DNA of 64,000 nt from Planctomycetaceae bacterium (GTDB lineage Bacteria > Planctomycetota > Phycisphaerae > Sedimentisphaerales > UBA12454): the NCBI GenBank assembly GCA_021371795.1, contig JAJFVK010000013.1, positions 62,001 through 126,000 on the forward strand, given 5' to 3'. The position numbers were made by a program, and so were the translations under genes. Each line of letters opens with the position of its first letter. The stretch's first letter is position 1. Positions 60,716 to 64,000 of the stretch are shown piece after piece. Below the pieces are notes generated by a model that saw only the letters and a list, made by a program, of their open reading frames with translations, did no database searches and had not been told where the DNA came from.

Positions 60716-61636
60716 GTGTCATCCAAATCAATCGTAGTAATCGGAAGCAGCAATATCGACCTCGTCGCAAAATCGCACAAAATTCCAATCGTTGGTGAAA
60801 CTCTAACCGGCTCTGACTTCTTTATGACGCCAGGCGGAAAAGGCGCTAATCAGGCTGTCGCGGCGGCAAAGCTCGGCGCAAATGTTATCTTTGTCGCAAG
60901 GCTCGGCAAAGATGTCTTCGCGGAAAAATCGCTCGAAAATTTCAAATCAGTCAACATCAACACAAAACACATCGTTCAGCTTGATGGCGTTCCTTCAGGT
61001 GTGGCGATTATTGCGATAGACGACAACGGCAAAAATATTATTATCGTCGTTCCCGGCGCTAACGGGAAATTATTCCCCGCTGACGCTGAAAAAGCATCGG
61101 CTGATATCGCAGCTGCAGGCGTTGTTGTATGCCAGCTTGAAATACCAATTGAAACAGTTGAAAAAGCCGCCGAAATCGCAGTGAAAAATAAAGTGCCGTT
61201 CATTCTCGACCCGGCACCGGCAAGACCTTTAAGCGACAAATTATTAAGTATGGTCGATGTAATCAAGCCGAATGAAACCGAAGCGCAGACAATCACAGGC
61301 ATAAAAGTTACCGATATCGAATCGGCATCAAAAGCGGCAGACTGGCTTTTGGGCAAGGGTGTAAAAAATGTAATCATCACACTCGGCGACAAAGGCGCAC
61401 TGCTTGCGAACAAGGCCGGCAAAGAAACAATCGAACGCATTAATGTCAAAGCAGTTGACAGCACAGCGGCCGGCGACGCATTCACAGGCGCACTGGCTTA
61501 CGGCCTTGCGAATGGTAACTCACTAAAAGACGCAGCCAAGTACGCAAATGCAGTAGCAGCAATCAGCGTAACACGGCTCGGCGCACAGGCCTCTATGCCT
61601 ACAAAACAGGAAGTTGACGCGTTTATCGCAAAATAA
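60716..61636 (+). CDS. rbsK: Ribokinase
   Basis: About 306 residues of the PfkB family from a GTG start after GAAAGGAAT. It has VVIGSSNIDLVA, GGKGANQAVAAAKLGA, NETEAQTITG and the catalytic DSTAAGDAFTGALAYGLANG (base Asp in AAGD). It phosphorylates ribose or a related sugar. The sugar-transporter gene follows 24 bases later, suggesting a small uptake and phosphorylation pair. Confidence 0.93.
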   Translation: MSSKSIVVIGSSNIDLVAKSHKIPIVGETLTGSDFFMTPGGKGANQAVAAAKLGANVIFVARLGKDVFAEKSLENFKSVNINTKHIVQLDGVPSGVAIIAIDDNGKNIIIVVPGANGKLFPADAEKASADIAAAGVVVCQLEIPIETVEKAAEIAVKNKVPFILDPAPARPLSDKLLSMVDVIKPNETEAQTITGIKVTDIESASKAADWLLGKGVKNVIITLGDKGALLANKAGKETIERINVKAVDSTAAGDAFTGALAYGLANGNSLKDAAKYANAVAAISVTRLGAQASMPTKQEVDAFIAK

Positions 61637-61660
61637 TACTATTTTTAAAAGGAATTTAAA

Positions 61661-62650
61661 ATGGTTGTACTCGAATCTTATCCAATTGCGGTGTTGATGT
61701 GTGTGATTTGTATGCTCTGCTGGGGGTCGTGGGCGAATACGCAGAAGCTGGCAAGCAAAGACTGGAAGTTCCAGTTGTTCTATTGGGATTATGCCATCGG
61801 CGTTTTGGTTCTCTCGCTGATTATGGCGTTCACGATGGGGTCGCACGGAACAAAAGGCGCAAACTTCTTGAGCAATGTCGCACAGGCAACTTCAAAAACC
61901 ATAATGCTCGCGCTAATCGGCGGTATTGTATTTAACATTTCAAATATTCTGCTCGTTCGCGCAATTGACGTTGCGGGACTTGCGGTTGCATTTCCGGTCG
62001 GCGTAGGTTTGGCGCTGGTGATCGGCGTAATAAATAATTATATAACAAATCCGGTCGGCAACGCAGCGATGCTCTTTATAGGTGTTGCAGGCGTAGTAGC
62101 TGCAATCATTATCGACGGCCTTGCATATAAAAAGCTTTCCAGCACAGGCCAAAAAACAGCGACAAAAGGAATCGTGCTTTCTGTTCTTGCCGGCGTTTTG
62201 ATGGGCTGGTTCTTCTGGTTTGTGGCACAATCGATGTCGAGTAACTTCGTAACAATTGAACCGGGCAAATTCACGCCATACAGCGCAGTTGTTTTCTTCT
62301 CAATCGGTGTGCTCGTATCAAATTTCATCTGGAACACAAAACCGTTCACAGGCAGTTCTATTCAAATGGCTGATTATTTCAAAGGCTCAATGAAACTGCA
62401 TTTAATCGGCATACTCGGCGGCATAATCTGGAATACCGGTATGTCGTTCAGTATTATCGCTTCAGGCCAGGCTGGTTTCGCTATTTCTTACGGTCTTGGA
62501 CAGGGCGCTACATTAGTCGCGGCGTTTTGGGGCGTGTTCATCTGGAAGGAATTCAAGAACGCACCAAAAGGCGTTAATCCGATGCTCGCATTGATGTTCC
62601 TGCTTTACATCGTCGGCCTTACGATGATTATCGTTGCAAGACTGGCATAA
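61661..62650 (+). CDS. GRP-type sugar transporter (glucose/ribose uptake family)
   Basis: A 329-residue protein with ten membrane helices in the drug/metabolite-transporter style. LCWGSWANTQKL near the N-terminus and paired helical repeats fit the glucose/ribose porter (GlcU/RbsU-like) family or the related ureide/rhamnose permeases. It probably imports a sugar for the upstream ribokinase. AAAGGA precedes the ATG. A strong terminator lies 17 bases past the stop. Confidence 0.85.
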   Translation: MVVLESYPIAVLMCVICMLCWGSWANTQKLASKDWKFQLFYWDYAIGVLVLSLIMAFTMGSHGTKGANFLSNVAQATSKTIMLALIGGIVFNISNILLVRAIDVAGLAVAFPVGVGLALVIGVINNYITNPVGNAAMLFIGVAGVVAAIIIDGLAYKKLSSTGQKTATKGIVLSVLAGVLMGWFFWFVAQSMSSNFVTIEPGKFTPYSAVVFFSIGVLVSNFIWNTKPFTGSSIQMADYFKGSMKLHLIGILGGIIWNTGMSFSIIASGQAGFAISYGLGQGATLVAAFWGVFIWKEFKNAPKGVNPMLALMFLLYIVGLTMIIVARLA

Positions 62651-62666
62651 TATGCCTGAAAACACA

Positions 62667-62705
62667 AAAGGCTGTAATACCACTTCGTACTACAGCCTTT
62701 TTTTT
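62667..62705 (+). terminator. Intrinsic terminator of the rbsK-transporter unit
   Basis: AAAGGCTGTA pairs with TACAGCCTTT over 10 bp, followed by an extended T-tract. It lies between the convergent transporter and GH31 genes. Confidence 0.93.
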
Positions 62706-62723
62706 ATTACACAAAATTAATTT

Positions 62724-64000
62724 CTAATTAATTTGCAGCCATTCGAGATATGGCCTCCAGTCCTTTTTATCAGCGGACTTGCTTTCGATAATCTTAACAG
62801 CATTGGCATAATCGTTTTCAAAATTATTCACAATCTCCGCAGCCGAAGATGGATTGTACGTCATCTTCGTGCCGGCAAGCGACGTGCTTATAACAGGCTC
62901 AAACTCGTACATCGGCTCTGGTGCCCTGCCGACAAAATCGACAAACCTGTGCAGATGGTTCATTTTGCCTTTTACGCCTGAAAGCTTCGCAACATCCGCA
63001 TCGCTTTGCTCGACAGAAACCTGAACAGCTTCATTTGTGTTTTGTTTGCCGAGGCAGATTATTGTCGCGACTTCTTCGCCATCGTAGTGCCAACTATTTT
63101 CAGCAGGTTCCATGCAGTATACAATTTCTTCGCCGTTCACTGAAACTGATTTCGGCGGGAACGTATTTACAAGTTTTATCTCATAACCGCGAGATGTCAG
63201 CATATTATCATAACCGCCTTTGGCCGGGCTTATTGTAATATCTGTTTTGCCGCCGCTGCGTGTAAAGCTTACATCCGTGAAAGCGAATTTATCATTTTTA
63301 TATCCCTGGTCGTTGCCGGCGTCTTCATAAACGCTGAAAAATCCTTTATCGCCTGGGTAAATCGCTAAAATCATCGGGTCGAGCGGTTTTTCATCCACGC
63401 GCTTCATCTTCGGCATCATCGGAATAATCGCACCGGCCTTTACATACATCGGAATCTCATCGAGAGCGAACGGCCTTTCAATTACAGCATTGCCATCGAA
63501 AACTTTTCCGGTTTCATATTCAATCCACCGACCTTCCGGCAGCCAGGTTTTCTGCATTACATATTTTTTACCCTTGGCCATCGGCGACACTACCGGATTT
63601 ACCAATATATTATCGCCGAACATATATTCATTTTTAAATTCGTAAGCTTCCTGATTTCTCGGCCAATCATAATACAACGGCCTGCAAAGCGAAACGCCCG
63701 TATCGTAAGCCTGCCGTGCGGAAGTATAAACATAAGGCACAATCGCATAGCGTAAATCATAGCATTTGCGCATCGCCTGGAAATTTTCCATCGGATACGC
63801 CCATGGTCGGCGCTCTATTTCACTGCTGGCAGTCGCGTGCGTTCTGAAAATCGGGCTCAACACGCCCCACTGAATCCAGCGTGTATAAAGTTCCGGATTA
63901 TTAGGTTCGCCCACCAAACCGTACCTGCCATAACGCCCACCATAATGCCCGCCGATATCGTGGCTCCAGAAACCAAAACCGACGTTCGCCGCGTTCGTTG
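62724..64000 (-). CDS. Family 31 glycoside hydrolase, C-terminal part (cut by window edge)
   Basis: It is open at the right edge. The visible part begins with GFGFWSHDIGGHYG, whose Asp is the GH31 acid/base. EPNNPELYTRWIQWGVLSPIFRTH and RRPWAYP follow, then DPMILAIYPG and a C-terminal beta domain. GH31 includes alpha-glucosidases, alpha-xylosidases and transglycosylases. The nucleophile Asp lies in the missing N-terminal part, so the specificity is undetermined. It is convergent with the sugar transporter. Confidence 0.93.
   Translation of the reverse strand, partial: TNAANVGFGFWSHDIGGHYGGRYGRYGLVGEPNNPELYTRWIQWGVLSPIFRTHATASSEIERRPWAYPMENFQAMRKCYDLRYAIVPYVYTSARQAYDTGVSLCRPLYYDWPRNQEAYEFKNEYMFGDNILVNPVVSPMAKGKKYVMQKTWLPEGRWIEYETGKVFDGNAVIERPFALDEIPMYVKAGAIIPMMPKMKRVDEKPLDPMILAIYPGDKGFFSVYEDAGNDQGYKNDKFAFTDVSFTRSGGKTDITISPAKGGYDNMLTSRGYEIKLVNTFPPKSVSVNGEEIVYCMEPAENSWHYDGEEVATIICLGKQNTNEAVQVSVEQSDADVAKLSGVKGKMNHLHRFVDFVGRAPEPMYEFEPVISTSLAGTKMTYNPSSAAEIVNNFENDYANAVKIIESKSADKKDWRPYLEWLQIN

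Overview
The window reads as a chromosomal segment of a planctomycete, most likely class Phycisphaerae (Sedimentisphaerales-like). This is inferred from gene content, because there is no rRNA gene here. The indicators are a DUF1549/DUF1553 - DUF1501 - PPC-domain operon, two PEP-CTERM proteins, a dockerin-tailed secreted protein, a KaiC-like/PPDK fusion of a type I associate with this class, moderate GC, and many dispersed intergenic repeats. Most genes are housekeeping and lie in short operons with a minus-strand bias.

Layout. 1-5.4 kb: addA (cut by the edge) and addB, then a repeat-rich spacer with a broken copy of the addB start, a small DUF1871-like gene bracketed by a 26-bp inverted repeat, and a family-4 uracil-DNA glycosylase. 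5.5-14.7 kb: a dockerin protein, gdhA, the divergent KaiC-like/PPDK protein, a LysR regulator, a HAD phosphatase, a LolA-like protein, an MBL hydrolase and the very short rpmH (L34). 14.7-21.5 kb (minus): a cell-envelope operon of metallophosphoesterase-PHP fusion, ftsW, murG, a HEAT-repeat protein and a HAD phosphatase. 21.6-28.6 kb: membrane and zinc-ribbon proteins, mutS, a PEP-CTERM protein, a shortened MnmE-like GTPase and coaX.

28.6-33.9 kb is the accessory island. It holds a two-gene AT-rich module (a DUF4062/TIR-like protein followed by a 991-residue alpha-helical protein without a P-loop). Repeat-rich DNA lies on its left and a 1.1-kb gene-free stretch on its right. By architecture it is the best candidate for an undescribed (antiviral-type) system.

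34-53 kb: a second PEP-CTERM protein, a PAS histidine kinase, an orphan GroES-like protein, a candidate small RNA, a lipoprotein phosphoesterase, topA, a small membrane protein, rdgB, a repeat-bracketed GxxExxY gene, argB-argD-argF behind a terminator-like hairpin, tRNA-Thr, rnc, a STAS protein, marC-like and DUF486 membrane proteins, mtfA, a YejM-like sulfatase-fold protein, a short pyruvate kinase and a CsgG-like lipoprotein. 53.3-54.1 kb: a structured ncRNA with its own strong promoter and terminator and an SRP-like segment, then tRNA-Gln. 54.2-62.7 kb (plus): the planctomycete DUF1549/1553-DUF1501-PPC operon, a RidA/chorismatase-like protein, ribokinase and a sugar transporter. The right edge cuts a family-31 glycoside hydrolase.

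A theme of the window is dispersed intergenic repeats of several families. They bracket small accessory genes (DUF1871-like, GxxExxY, zinc-ribbon DUF4190-like, DUF486), as inverted or direct pairs.
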